In this document: positions 37,082 to 46,131 of the stretch, one piece after another
Layout: the number at the start of each line of letters is the position of its first letter
Position numbering within the stretch: position 1 is the stretch's first letter
Assembly (NCBI RefSeq): GCF_900625025.1
Contig: NZ_LR130574.1
Location: forward strand, 310,001 to 374,000
DNA: 64,000 nucleotides
From: Lachnoclostridium sp. Marseille-P6806
GTDB lineage: Bacteria > Bacillota > Clostridia > Lachnospirales > Lachnospiraceae
Direction of reading: 5' to 3'
Program-made: the position numbers and the translations under genes
Notes under the pieces: generated by a model
Told to the model about the DNA's origin: nothing
What the model saw: only the letters and a program-made list of their open reading frames with translations
Databases searched by the model: none

Positions 37082-38086
37082 CTAGTCTTCGGTCTCTTTC
37101 AGTCTCTCCCGGATCTCCTCCACGGTCATCCACTCCGTGTTCGTACCGGAAGAATAGACAAAGCCGTCCTCTACGGCTCTGCCGGACATATCGCGCACCT
37201 GCCGCTCATTGAACATGATCTGCGGGTAGACGATAAAGTTCTTATCATATTCCATAGTATTCGCAGAATCCTCTGCCGTGACCATGACCTCATGGAGCTT
37301 TTCTCCCGGCCGTATGCCGACCTCTGTGGTGCGGCACCCGGGCAGCATGGCCTCCGCCAGATCCTTTACATAAAAGGACGGGATCTTGCTGATAAAGGTT
37401 TCGCCGCCCTTTCCCTCCGCAAGCGCCTTAAGCACCAGCTCCACACCCTGCTTCAGGCTGATCCAGAAGCGGGTCATGCGGTAATCCGTGATCGGCAGGG
37501 TCGTCTCGCCTTTTTCGATGAGACCCCGGAAAAACGGAATCACGCTCCCCCGGCTCCCCGCCACATTTCCGTAACGCACAATGCTAAACGAAATATCCTG
37601 ATCGCCCGCATAGGCATTCGCCGCGATAAACAGCTTGTCCGATACCAGCTTGGTTCCGCCGTAGAGATTGACGGGATTGACCGCCTTGTCCGTCGAGAGG
37701 GCGACCACCTTTGTCACACCGGTATTGAGGCAGGCGTCGATGACGTTCATCGCGCCGTTGATGTTGGTCTTGATCGCCTCCGCCGGATTGTACTCGCAGG
37801 CCGGAACCTGCTTGAGCGCCGCCGCATGGATCACATAGTCCACGCCGTGCAGAGCCCGCTCGAGGCGCTCCCTGTCGCGGACATCCCCGATGAAATAGCG
37901 CATCTTCGCCTCATGACGCCGGAACACGGGATCCGAGCTCATCACGAACTGCTTATACTCATCGCGGGAATAGACGATGAACTTCTTCGGCTCATAGTGC
38001 TCCAGCACATACTTCGCAAAGCACTTTCCGAAAGAACCGGTCCCGCCGGTGATCAGTATGGTCTTGCCGTCAATGATATTGGACAT
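37082..38086 (-). CDS. pseB: UDP-N-acetylglucosamine 4,6-dehydratase (inverting)
   Basis: A 334-aa extended SDR. It has NAD site TGGTGSFG near residue 14, HAAALKQVPACEYNP near 87 and the active-site region STDKAVNPVNLYGGTK near 125-140, which matches PseB (Asp/Lys/Tyr). It converts UDP-GlcNAc to the 4-keto-6-deoxy-L-arabino sugar, the first step toward pseudaminic acid. The start is ATG at 38086 (GGAG 6 bases upstream); an ATG at 38098 is possible. It follows the DtxR-family gene by 18 bases. Confidence 0.93.
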   Translation of the reverse strand: MSNIIDGKTILITGGTGSFGKCFAKYVLEHYEPKKFIVYSRDEYKQFVMSSDPVFRRHEAKMRYFIGDVRDRERLERALHGVDYVIHAAALKQVPACEYNPAEAIKTNINGAMNVIDACLNTGVTKVVALSTDKAVNPVNLYGGTKLVSDKLFIAANAYAGDQDISFSIVRYGNVAGSRGSVIPFFRGLIEKGETTLPITDYRMTRFWISLKQGVELVLKALAEGKGGETFISKIPSFYVKDLAEAMLPGCRTTEVGIRPGEKLHEVMVTAEDSANTMEYDKNFIVYPQIMFNERQVRDMSGRAVEDGFVYSSGTNTEWMTVEEIRERLKETED

Positions 38087-38104
38087 GCTGTTCTCCATTT
38101 TCCC

Positions 38105-38476
38105 TCACTTCATGTTGTTCTCGTAATAGCGGTTGATCTTATTGTAGGTGTCGTCGCTGATGTTGTGCTCAATCCGGCAGGCCTCATCAGTCGCCGTCTT
38201 TTCATCGACGCCGAGCGCAATCAGGATCTTGCGCAGCAGCTTGTGCTTTGCATAGGTATGACCCGCGATTTCCATTCCCGACGGATTGAGCGTGATGTAG
38301 CCCCCTCCGTCCACGTCGATATATCCGTTCTCGCGCAGCTTTTTCATCGCGACGCTGACGCTGGGCTTGGAGTACCCCAGCTCCACCGCAATATCGATGG
38401 AACGCACCTGTCCCAGTCTTTCATTCAGAATCAGGATGGTTTCGAGATAATCCTCTGCCGATTCATGTATATTCAT
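38105..38476 (-). CDS. DtxR/MntR-family metal-dependent regulator
   Basis: A 123-aa regulator without an SH3-like domain. The winged helix (about 1-62) contains SIDIAVELGYSKPSVSVAMKKL. The dimerisation and metal part has candidate ligands Asp9, Glu12, His78, Cys100, Glu103 and His104. These align with the MntR/DtxR site; Cys at the position that is Glu in Bacillus MntR and Cys in DtxR favours iron over manganese (inference). It is the first gene of the pse-type operon, so the operon may respond to metal. GGAGG lies 6 bases before the ATG. Confidence 0.88.
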   Translation of the reverse strand: MNIHESAEDYLETILILNERLGQVRSIDIAVELGYSKPSVSVAMKKLRENGYIDVDGGGYITLNPSGMEIAGHTYAKHKLLRKILIALGVDEKTATDEACRIEHNISDDTYNKINRYYENNMK

Positions 38477-38520
38477 GATTACCCTCCATACCGAATCACC
38501 GCGCAGCCGCGGAACGCAGA

Positions 38521-38551
38521 GCCGCGGACCTGCACGGAACAGGCCCGCGGC
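38521..38551. other. GC-rich hairpin between glgB and the DtxR-family gene
   Basis: GCCGCGG pairs with CCGCGGC, with an inner CCTG/CAGG stem and a 7-base loop. It has no T-tract. It sits upstream of the DtxR-family gene and after the glgB start region reads away, so it may be a leader structure of the operon. Confidence 0.45.
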
Positions 38552-38587
38552 CGCGAAAGCACAATCCTCTCAGAAACGGGGCCGCCG

Positions 38588-40579
38588 TCAGAATGCAAAG
38601 ATCAGCGCTCCGTAAGCCGGCAGGTCAAATTCAAGATACTGCTCCCGGTAATCGCACTCTCCCGGAATCGCACGAATCGACGCCGGAAGCGGCGAATCCT
38701 CCGCCGCGCCGTATTCCTCCTGCGCACTGTTAAGAAGCAGCCGGTAAAATCCCTTTTTCGGAACGCCGACGCGGTATTCCTCACGCTTCACCGGCGTCAT
38801 GTTGAGCACAAAGAGAAGAGATTTCGCATGGCTGTCGCAACGCCGCACAAAGCTGTAAATGCTGCGGTCCTTGTCATCTGCATTGATCCACTCAAAGCCC
38901 GCCCAGTCATTGTCGATCTCGTACATGCAGGGGTAGCTGTTGTATATCCGCAGCAGCTCGCCGACATATTTCTTCATTCCGGCATTCAACGGATTCTGGA
39001 GAAGATACCAGTCGAGCTCCCGCGCTTCGCTCCACTCTCTCTCCTGTCCGAACTCCTGCCCCATGAAAAGAAGCTTCTTCCCGGCATGTCCGAACATGAA
39101 TGTATAGCCCGCACGGAGATTGGCATACTTATCGACCTGATAGCCGGGCATTTTCTCCACCATCGAGCATTTGAGATGAACCACCTCGTCGTGAGACAGC
39201 GGCAGAACATAATTCTCGGAATTATTATAGCTCATGGCGAACGTCAGCGAATAATGGGAGCCGCGGCGCATGATCGGATCCAGCTTCATATATTCACAGA
39301 AATCGTGCATCCAGCCCATATTCCACTTGAACGTGAAGCCGAGGCTGTCCGTCCCGATGTCCCCGGTGACGCCGGGCCATGCCGTCGATTCCTCCGCCAC
39401 GGTGATGAAGCCGGGGTAGGAGCCGCGGACCACGGAGTTGAGATGCTGGAAAAACATGACGGCATCCAGATTCTTGTTTCCGCCGTACTGATTCGGCAGC
39501 CACTGCCCGTCTTTCTTGCCGTAGTCAAGATACAGCATGGAGGCCACCGCGTCAACACGGATCCCGTCGATGTGAAACTCACGGAGCCAGTACAGGACAT
39601 TGGCGATCAGAAAGTTCCGGACCTCGGGCTTTGCAAGGTTGAAAATTCTTGTCCCCCAGTCCGGATGCTCGCCGCGGCGCGGGTCCGGATCCTCAAAGAT
39701 ACATCTGCCGTCGAAACAGGCAAGGCCGTGGGCATCCGGACAGAAGTGCGCCGGAACCCAGTCGAGGATCACGCCGATGCCGGCCGCATGCAGACGGTCG
39801 ACCAGATACATGAAGTCTTTCGGTTCCCCGTAGCGGGAGGTGGGCGCATAGTAGCCCGTCACCTGATAGCCCCACGAGCCGTCAAAGGGGTGCTCCAAAA
39901 TTCCCATGAGCTCCACATGAGTGAAGCGCATCTCTCCGAGATAAGAAACAAGACGGTCGGCAAACTCCCGGTAATTGTAAAAGCCGTCCCCGCCGTCCGG
40001 ATGTTTCATCCATGAACCGATATGGCATTCATACACTGCCATCGGGAGCTTTGTGGGGTCGCTCTTTTCCCGGCGCGCGCGCCATCTGCCGTCTTTCCAC
40101 GCAAAGCCGCCGATGTCCGCCGTCCGGGAGGCCGTCCCGGGGCGTCTCTCCGCGGAGGCTGCAAAGGGATCCGCCTTGTAGAGCTTCTGTCCGTCCGGTC
40201 CCCAGATCAGATATTTATACAGTTCGCCCTCGCCGAGCCCCGGCACAAACAGCGTCCAGATCCCCGCGCCGTTTGTATCCCGGTTCATGGGGTGCTGATC
40301 CTCCGACCAGCCGTTGAACGTCCCCGTCACATAGACCGCGCGCGCATTCGGAGCCCACACCGCAAAGAAAAAGCCTTTCTCTCCGTTTTCTTCCGAGGGG
40401 TGCGCACCGAGCTTTTTATAAATATCATAATGCGTTCCCTGCCCGAAGAGATAGCAGTCCATATCGGAAACAAAAACGCGATTCTCCTCCGCCGCTGCCG
40501 GCGCTCCACTCTTTGTCCCCGTCCTGACCGCACCCGCTTTTTTCTTTTTCAGAGCACGTTCGTTCTTTGCTTCCTCCAT
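38588..40579 (-). CDS. glgB: 1,4-alpha-glucan branching enzyme
   Basis: A 663-aa GH13 enzyme that forms alpha-1,6 branches in glycogen. After a basic N-terminal extension (KKKKAGAVRTGTKSGAPAAA), a CBM48 domain (about 45-150; FAVWAPNARAVYVTGTFNGW) precedes the catalytic barrel. Family motifs: DWVPAHFCPDAHGL, nucleophile Asp in GIRVDAVASMLYLDYG, acid/base Glu in VAEESTAWPGV and PLSHDEVVH. The C-terminal beta domain ends GALIFAF. The start is ATG at 40579, with GGGGGG five bases before; a GTG at 40597 is less likely. No other glg gene is adjacent. It follows the TPR gene by 141 bases. Confidence 0.96.
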   Translation of the reverse strand: MEEAKNERALKKKKAGAVRTGTKSGAPAAAEENRVFVSDMDCYLFGQGTHYDIYKKLGAHPSEENGEKGFFFAVWAPNARAVYVTGTFNGWSEDQHPMNRDTNGAGIWTLFVPGLGEGELYKYLIWGPDGQKLYKADPFAASAERRPGTASRTADIGGFAWKDGRWRARREKSDPTKLPMAVYECHIGSWMKHPDGGDGFYNYREFADRLVSYLGEMRFTHVELMGILEHPFDGSWGYQVTGYYAPTSRYGEPKDFMYLVDRLHAAGIGVILDWVPAHFCPDAHGLACFDGRCIFEDPDPRRGEHPDWGTRIFNLAKPEVRNFLIANVLYWLREFHIDGIRVDAVASMLYLDYGKKDGQWLPNQYGGNKNLDAVMFFQHLNSVVRGSYPGFITVAEESTAWPGVTGDIGTDSLGFTFKWNMGWMHDFCEYMKLDPIMRRGSHYSLTFAMSYNNSENYVLPLSHDEVVHLKCSMVEKMPGYQVDKYANLRAGYTFMFGHAGKKLLFMGQEFGQEREWSEARELDWYLLQNPLNAGMKKYVGELLRIYNSYPCMYEIDNDWAGFEWINADDKDRSIYSFVRRCDSHAKSLLFVLNMTPVKREEYRVGVPKKGFYRLLLNSAQEEYGAAEDSPLPASIRAIPGECDYREQYLEFDLPAYGALIFAF

Positions 40580-40692
40580 ATCGGCCCCCCATGGCACTTA
40601 TTCATGCCGGAGCGCATCGCGGCATGTCCTGCTTCCCGCACGGAATTTTCATCTGCGGAAACGAATGCGGAAAGCGAAATTTCCTGTCTGCT

Positions 40693-40740
40693 CTACGAAA
40701 ATCCTTATCTACGAAAGCCCTTATCTGCGGAAATCCTTAT
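40693..40740 (-). repeat. Three tandem 16-bp repeats across the stop codon of the TPR gene
   Basis: CTACGAAAATCCTTAT, CTACGAAAGCCCTTAT and CTGCGGAAATCCTTAT lie head to tail (plus-strand reading). The stop codon of the large TPR gene lies within the array, so repeat gain or loss would change its 3' untranslated region and possibly its last residues. Confidence 0.8.
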
Positions 40741-43700
40741 CGCGAAGAATGATGCGATCCTCGCTGTCATAGCGTTTCCGCAGAACCGAGTCCATAAAAT
40801 GTCCCGCCGTTTTTCTCTCCGCGGAAGTCACAGCGCTGTCAATCAGCTCCCGCAGCTCTTCCACCGTGACCCGGTGCGTCTCCGTCTGCAGGCCGGCGAT
40901 TTGATCCTCCAGCGCGCCGCGGCCGCTCTCATCCATCACACAGTCCTGCCGCTCGGCGTAGCGCTCGGCATAACGCATCAGTTCCTCAATCGACAGCGGA
41001 CGGATGTCCACCCGGGTTGTAAAGATGTTTTTCAGCTCCTCCTCGTACTCGCCCCAGAAACGGTCCATATTTTTACGCGTATCCGTCAACAGGACGATCG
41101 CGCCGTGATCCTCCTTTTCGAGCGCCGCATTCAGCGCCTCCACGGTCTCTCTCGTCATCGTTGACGCATGATCGACAATAAGTCCGCCGTTCTCAAGCCG
41201 CGCAAGATACGCCGTCGGACCCTTGCGATTGAGGCTCGAGCCCGTGGTTACGGCCACCTTGCCGGAAAAATTGATGTCCGTCATATGCACGTTGCGCAGC
41301 AGCGCCTTGGCAAGGTCGGTCGCTCCGTTCTCTTCATCGCCGGTGATCACGACATTCCCGGTATAGGAAGCAAGACTGATGGAATCAATGGTCTCAAGAA
41401 GTTGCTCCCTGGTATTCTTCTCATGAAGAAACGGCGTGAACAGCTTTCTCTGCTCCGGCGTCATATTCCTGATACGCTCCGACGCCGAACCGGCCCGCCT
41501 CGCCTGCTGCCGGCGGTCCTCACGGCTCTCCGGCTGCTCCCTGCGGCGCAGCTCTTCTGTGCGGGGAGCTCCCTCCTGATAATGAGCCTTCTGATAATGA
41601 GACTTCTCCTGTCTCACCGGCGGCTCCTCTTCCTGACCGTGCGGCGTCTCTCCGGACGCATCCTGAACCGTCTCCTGTGCAGCCTCCCGCCCTTCCTCCG
41701 CCAGCACGGCGGGTCCGCGGTCCTCCTCCATGATGATCTTCTGGAGTTCGGCCGTCTCCATGTTTTCTCTGGCCGCATTCGCGGCCCGCACTGCCGAAGC
41801 CTCCGCCAGCCCCGCGTCGAGTTCGGCATCGCGTCTGGCGCGCTCCGCCCTCATGCGCTCTGCCCGTTTCTGTGCCTCGGCCTCCTCCTCGCGCCGGCGG
41901 TTCTCCTCTGCCTCCCGCTCTTTCTCTTCGACGAGCCGTCTCGCCTCCGCTTCGACCTCTGCCCGGTGAGCCGCCTCTTCCTCTGTCCGGCGCGCCGCCT
42001 CCGCTGCGGCCTGCTGTCTGGCAAGCTGCTCGTTATTCTCAAATTCAAGCCGGACCAGCTCGGCGATTTCCTGCGTCTCCGAAAGCTTTTCCTCTGTATG
42101 CTTCTGCGCCGCTTCCGCGCCGCTCTCATTCTCATCCACGTCCGGCTCTTCGATGTTCTCCTCCGGCTCACCGGCGCCGCTGTCGTCGCCCGGTTCTTTG
42201 CCGTCTGCATATTCCTCTGCGAAAAGCGCCTCCTCTTCCTCCTGTCCCGCGTCTCGCAGGGGCTGGCGGGACGGGGCGGCAAGAGCCCTCTCCACACTGG
42301 ATCCGATCCATGTTCTCGTCGAGGCATCAGCGCTTTCATCCAGAACCAGCGTATCCTGCAGACTGGACTCCGGGAGGCCGCCGTCCTGCTGCCCCGCCGG
42401 CTCATTCGCCTGCTTTGCCAGCGCGACGGCGAGCTTCTCCTGCCCTGTCATGCCGTCAGAGAGGCGTCCCTTGGGCGCGGACTCGCGGAGTCTCTCCTGT
42501 CTCGCCTCTTCATAGGCGCGGAGCGCCTCCTCATCCTCTGCCTCCGCCGGTTCCGTCTCCGGAAGCTGCCTCTCTTCTGCGGACGGCTCTGGAACCTCCG
42601 GCACGTCCGGACGGGATATTACATTTCTTCCGTCGATCCCGAGACGCATGGAATACTGACCATCCGTCTCCTGCGCCAGATCCGCCTCGTAAGCGGCGCC
42701 GCGCCCTGCCCCGGCACGCACAGCCCGGCGCTCCCGGACCTCCTGCCGTGCACGCTCAAACTCCTCGCGCGCTTCCGGCGCATTCTCCTCCTCTTCCGGA
42801 AGATCAAAGCCGCCGCGCCGATCCTGCCCGGCCCGTCTCTGCGGTTCTCCGCCGTTCACGGCCTCTTCGATCCCGTCGCTGTCCAGCTCGTCCGTCTCAC
42901 GGGTCATGATATCCCTCAGCCCGTCCGCCACCTCGCGCTGGAGATCCACCGTATTTACAAGCTGCTCATCCATCCCCCTGATCCGGATCTCATCCGATCC
43001 GCCGGGATTCATCGTGATCGGCTCGGTATCGGCGATCCCGGTCATCCGCGCCGCGCGGTCGACCAGTGCGTCCATATCCGTCTCCGGATTCCGCCTGCCC
43101 GCCGTGCGTCTTCCACTGCGGGAATCCTTTTCCGAAAGCCCTCTCTCCGAAAACGGTGCCTCGGAAGCCGCCTCCGCGAGAGGCTGCGTATTCTGGCGCG
43201 CGATGCTCGTCGTAAGCTGACGGTAAATTTCTTTCTGTTCCGCCGTGAGGCTGGCATATTTCTGCTTTAACTGAATCGCCTTTTTCTGGTAGGCCGGCTT
43301 GCCTCTTTCAATGAGCTTGTCGCACTGCGCCGCGCAGTCCTGATAACGCCCCTGCTCCTCATAGAGCTTCGCCAGCTCGAGTACCCACTTGTCGCGAAAC
43401 GAATGACGCTCCAGATCCTTGAGCACCGCAATCCGCTCGTCCAGACTGACATTCTGAAGCTGGTAGAGCTGATACTGCAACACAAAACGGCTGGGATCCA
43501 TGGGAGCCAGTCTCGTAAATTCGTTATAAAGCTGCAGCGCGGAAAGCATCTGCTTCTGACGGATCAGGAGATCGCAGAGCGCATAGACGATCTTCGGATT
43601 ATCCGGCTGGCGGTTGTACGCCTGCACCAGAACCGCGTAGCTCTGCTCGATTCTGCCGTTGATCTTATACAGATCACTGATCATGCAGAGCGTTTTTACA

Positions 43701-43816
43701 CTTTTGACATGATTCCAATCTATGGTATCGGCGATTTCCACGGCCTGCACAAAATCGCGCCTGCCGATCAGCGCCTGAATGTCCTCCAGACAGATCCTGT
43801 ATTCGTATTTATCCAC
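40721..43816 (-). CDS. Large TPR / charged-linker / AAA-like protein of unknown function
   Basis: A 1031-aa protein. Residues 1-210 are TPR-like helical repeats (VEIADTIDWNHVKSVKTLCM, ALCDLLIRQKQMLSALQLYN). Residues about 210-800 are low-complexity and very charged, with a coiled-coil tract rich in AEAARRTEEEAAHRAEVEAE. The C-terminal 220 residues resemble an AAA+ domain of the SpoVK/CbbX type (VVITGDEENGATDLAKALLR and GAIVLLTDTRKNMDRFW), but the Walker A lacks GxxxxGK[ST], so ATP binding is doubtful. The start is GTG with GGGGAG 7 bases upstream. A TTGACA-N18-TAGACT promoter precedes it. No signal peptide or membrane segment. I do not recognise a characterised homologue. Confidence 0.75.
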   Translation of the reverse strand: MDKYEYRICLEDIQALIGRRDFVQAVEIADTIDWNHVKSVKTLCMISDLYKINGRIEQSYAVLVQAYNRQPDNPKIVYALCDLLIRQKQMLSALQLYNEFTRLAPMDPSRFVLQYQLYQLQNVSLDERIAVLKDLERHSFRDKWVLELAKLYEEQGRYQDCAAQCDKLIERGKPAYQKKAIQLKQKYASLTAEQKEIYRQLTTSIARQNTQPLAEAASEAPFSERGLSEKDSRSGRRTAGRRNPETDMDALVDRAARMTGIADTEPITMNPGGSDEIRIRGMDEQLVNTVDLQREVADGLRDIMTRETDELDSDGIEEAVNGGEPQRRAGQDRRGGFDLPEEEENAPEAREEFERARQEVRERRAVRAGAGRGAAYEADLAQETDGQYSMRLGIDGRNVISRPDVPEVPEPSAEERQLPETEPAEAEDEEALRAYEEARQERLRESAPKGRLSDGMTGQEKLAVALAKQANEPAGQQDGGLPESSLQDTLVLDESADASTRTWIGSSVERALAAPSRQPLRDAGQEEEEALFAEEYADGKEPGDDSGAGEPEENIEEPDVDENESGAEAAQKHTEEKLSETQEIAELVRLEFENNEQLARQQAAAEAARRTEEEAAHRAEVEAEARRLVEEKEREAEENRRREEEAEAQKRAERMRAERARRDAELDAGLAEASAVRAANAARENMETAELQKIIMEEDRGPAVLAEEGREAAQETVQDASGETPHGQEEEPPVRQEKSHYQKAHYQEGAPRTEELRRREQPESREDRRQQARRAGSASERIRNMTPEQRKLFTPFLHEKNTREQLLETIDSISLASYTGNVVITGDEENGATDLAKALLRNVHMTDINFSGKVAVTTGSSLNRKGPTAYLARLENGGLIVDHASTMTRETVEALNAALEKEDHGAIVLLTDTRKNMDRFWGEYEEELKNIFTTRVDIRPLSIEELMRYAERYAERQDCVMDESGRGALEDQIAGLQTETHRVTVEELRELIDSAVTSAERKTAGHFMDSVLRKRYDSEDRIILRDKDFRR

Positions 43817-43927
43817 TGCGTTTCTCCCCGGCTACGCATTTCCTGCGCGGTTGAACGGTATTTGCCTGTCAATTCGCCTCGCGGAGCACCTCCGGCAAGG
43901 CCGGCGCAGACTCCCGATATTTATATC

Positions 43928-43957
43928 AGTCTATCATATCCATAATCTATGTGTCAA
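43928..43957 (-). promoter_or_regulatory. Candidate promoter of the TPR gene
   Basis: On the minus strand TTGACA (43957-43952), an 18-base spacer and TAGACT (43933-43928). It lies 112 bases before the GTG start and 49 bases after the rsmA stop. Confidence 0.55.
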
Positions 43958-44005
43958 AATTCCGGAAGCCCTTTTTGCCTCGAAAAACCGCGCAAAATCG
44001 CGCTT

Positions 44006-44887
44006 TTACGTCATTTTCCAAAGAGTCCTCGAAAGGACGGCAAACTGCTCGAGCGAAAGTTTTTCCCCTCGGATATCTGCCGGAAGACCGACCTCTGCGA
44101 GAGCGGAAGCAACCTGCTCTCTCGTGACCGTTTTCCCGCAGATTGCTGCGAGCCCTCCCGCCACGCCGTTTGCCAGCGTCTTCCGGCGCTGATTAAAGGA
44201 GGCGCGGATCACCGCGAACAAAAACTTCTCATCCGCCTGCACCGGGGGCTCCGTTCTCGCCCGGAGGCACATCACGCTGCTGTCCACTCCGGGCCGCGGA
44301 ATAAAGCAGGAGGGCGGCACCGCCGCGACGATCTCCGGCTCGCTGTAATAACGCACCGCCAGCGTGATCGCGCCGTAATCCCGGGAGCCCGGCGCTGCGC
44401 AGATACGCTCCGCCACTTCTTTCTGCACCATGACGGTGATACTCTCAAAGCATCCGCGGTTTTCAAGGAGCTTCATCAGAATCGGCGTCGTGACATAGTA
44501 GGGGAGATTTGCCACCACCTTCATCGGCCGTCCCCCGTTATATTTTCCCGCTGCGGCGCGCAGATCGACGCGAAGAACATCGCCCCATATGATATCCACA
44601 TTGCCGCGGCCCTGCAGCACCTCCGCGAGCACGGGGCGCAGCGTCTCATCGATCTCGACGCACACCACCTGCTTTGCCGCGTCGGCAAGCATGCCGGTCA
44701 TGGAGCCGATGCCCGGCCCGATCTCCAGAACACAATCCTTTTCCGTAATCTGCGAGGCGTCAATGATCTTCTGCACGATATTGACATCAATAAGAAAATT
44801 CTGCCCGAATTTTTTCTTAGCGCGCAGATTGAACTGATTGAGGATCCGGAGCGTCTCTCCGGGTGTGCAGACATTAGTCAAGGCCAT
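44006..44887 (-). CDS. rsmA: 16S rRNA (adenine1518/1519-N6)-dimethyltransferase
   Basis: A 293-aa KsgA/RsmA enzyme that dimethylates two adenines in the 16S rRNA 3' hairpin. It has KKFGQNFLID near residue 25, SAM site LEIGPGIGSMTG near 57 and the catalytic NLPYYVTTPIL near 124. Length is typical. Its ATG overlaps the end of tatD by 14 bases in another frame, with GGAGAG five bases upstream, a common tatD-rsmA coupling in Bacillota. Confidence 0.96.
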   Translation of the reverse strand: MALTNVCTPGETLRILNQFNLRAKKKFGQNFLIDVNIVQKIIDASQITEKDCVLEIGPGIGSMTGMLADAAKQVVCVEIDETLRPVLAEVLQGRGNVDIIWGDVLRVDLRAAAGKYNGGRPMKVVANLPYYVTTPILMKLLENRGCFESITVMVQKEVAERICAAPGSRDYGAITLAVRYYSEPEIVAAVPPSCFIPRPGVDSSVMCLRARTEPPVQADEKFLFAVIRASFNQRRKTLANGVAGGLAAICGKTVTREQVASALAEVGLPADIRGEKLSLEQFAVLSRTLWKMT

Positions 44888-45677
44888 ATAATCTCTCCGC
44901 GTTCTTCTCCGTCACCCGGATCACCTCTTCCAGCGAAATCTCTTTCAACTCCGCGATTTTCGCTGTCACAAGCGGCAGCAGCAGGGAGCTGTTCCTCTCC
45001 CCCCGGTGCGGCTCCGGCGCCATATAGGGACAGTCCGTCTCCAGCACAAGGCTCCCGAGAGGAATGTCCTGCACCACCTCCCGGAGCTTTCTGGCATTCT
45101 TAAAGGTGACAACGCCTCCGATTCCGATAAAATATCCCATCCGGACGTATTCCCGCGCCTGCTCCGGACTGTATGAATAGCAGTGGACAACACCCTGCGG
45201 GCGACTGCCGTCATCCGTGCTTTCCCGGGGCACTCCCCCGCCGCGGCGGTGCTCACGCAGAATCTCCATGGTATCCTGCGCCGCGTCCCTCGAATGGATG
45301 ACAACGGGGAGATCCAGACGCGCCGCCAGCGCAAGCTGCGCCCGGAACCATTTTTTCTGCGTCTCCCGGTCCGGCTCGTCCCAATGATAATCAAGGCCGA
45401 TCTCGCCGACCGCCACCGCTTTCGGCTGTGAAAGAAGCTCTTCCATGTGCGCCAGCGTCTCTTCGGTCATTTCCGCGCACTCCGAGGGGTGCACGCCGAC
45501 CGTGGCATAAAGCTGCGGATGAGTCTGCGCCAACCGAAGCGTCCCGTCAAGACCGGAGACCGACGCCGAAACCTCGACGGCCCGACCGACGCCTGCCTTA
45601 CAGAAACCTGCCAGCAGCGCTTCACGATCCTCATCAAAGACCGGATCACTGTAATGCGTATGCGTATCAAATATCAC
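44874..45677 (-). CDS. tatD: TatD family metal-dependent hydrolase
   Basis: A 267-aa TIM-barrel nuclease. Metal-binding motifs: FDTHTHYSD at residues 3-11, GEIGLDYHWD near 86, VVIHSRDA near 121, VVHCYSY near 160 and ETDCPYMAPEPHRG near 210. TatD proteins act as Mg-dependent DNases or deoxyribonucleases in repair. The start is GTG at 45677, with GGAGG six bases before; the leader element at 45688 includes this site. Confidence 0.94.
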   Translation of the reverse strand: MIFDTHTHYSDPVFDEDREALLAGFCKAGVGRAVEVSASVSGLDGTLRLAQTHPQLYATVGVHPSECAEMTEETLAHMEELLSQPKAVAVGEIGLDYHWDEPDRETQKKWFRAQLALAARLDLPVVIHSRDAAQDTMEILREHRRGGGVPRESTDDGSRPQGVVHCYSYSPEQAREYVRMGYFIGIGGVVTFKNARKLREVVQDIPLGSLVLETDCPYMAPEPHRGERNSSLLLPLVTAKIAELKEISLEEVIRVTEKNAERLYGLD

Positions 45678-45687
45678 AACTATCCTC

Positions 45688-45708
45688 CATGCCGAAGCGT
45701 TCCCAAGC
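45688..45708 (-). repeat. Dispersed leader element, copy upstream of tatD
   Basis: CATGCCGAAGCG followed by TTCCCAAGC (plus-strand reading), ending at the ribosome-binding site of tatD. It matches the copies at 13827, 47925 and 49836. Confidence 0.65.
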
Positions 45709-45834
45709 AAGCCGCGCGCGGGCGGTATAATAAGCGGTACGACAGCTCATTTTACCAGAAATGACGGCCTCATGCGCATTTTACGGCAATTTTGCCGGAT
45801 TTCGCCATCTGTGATTTTTTTGCAAATTTTATGC

Positions 45835-45863
45835 TTGCCAAACAGAGGCGGGTTCGCTATAAT
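45835..45863 (+). promoter_or_regulatory. tRNA-Lys promoter
   Basis: TTGCCA (45835-45840), a 17-base spacer and a perfect TATAAT (45858-45863), 39 bases upstream of the mature tRNA. Confidence 0.85.
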
Positions 45864-45902
45864 ACACCTTGCGTCCGGCGTTTGGAGCCGTGATTTGAAT
45901 AT

Positions 45903-45975
45903 GCGCCTTTAGCTCAGCTGGTAGAGCACCTGACTCTTAATCAGGGTGTCCAGGGTTCGAGTCCCTGAAGGCGCA
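45903..45975 (+). tRNA. tRNA-Lys(CTT)
   Basis: 73 bases. The acceptor GCGCCTT pairs with AAGGCGC, discriminator A; no CCA is encoded. The D-loop is AGCTCAGCTGGTAGAGC and the anticodon loop CTCTTAA gives CTT. The T-arm is CAGGGTTCGAGTCCCTG. Confidence 0.96.
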
Positions 45976-46084
45976 CGAGGGGGCATCGTTTTTGCAGACT
46001 GCTGCGGGGACGGTGTTCTTTTTATGTCTGATAAACCAAGAGTGCGAAAATACCTGCTCAAAAGCCGCACACACGCTCTGAAAT

Positions 46085-46131
46085 GATTTCGCGCGGGAAC
46101 CGGACGCAAAATCCGGTTCCCGCGCGAAGTC
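46085..46131. other. Strong 20-bp hairpin between tRNA-Lys and the HerA-type gene
   Basis: GCGCGGGAACCGGA pairs perfectly with TCCGGTTCCCGCGC. With flanking bases the stem reaches 20 bp (one G-T) around a 7-base loop. No T-tract follows on either strand. It lies between convergent units (tRNA-Lys on plus, HerA-type gene on minus), so it may act as a bidirectional end or be a palindromic repeat. Confidence 0.65.

Noticed and set aside
41168-43270. 700-codon plus-strand frame
   Set aside because: Antisense to the charged region of the TPR/AAA-like gene; it mirrors the Glu/Arg/Ala repeats as Leu/Arg/Pro and has no family features.
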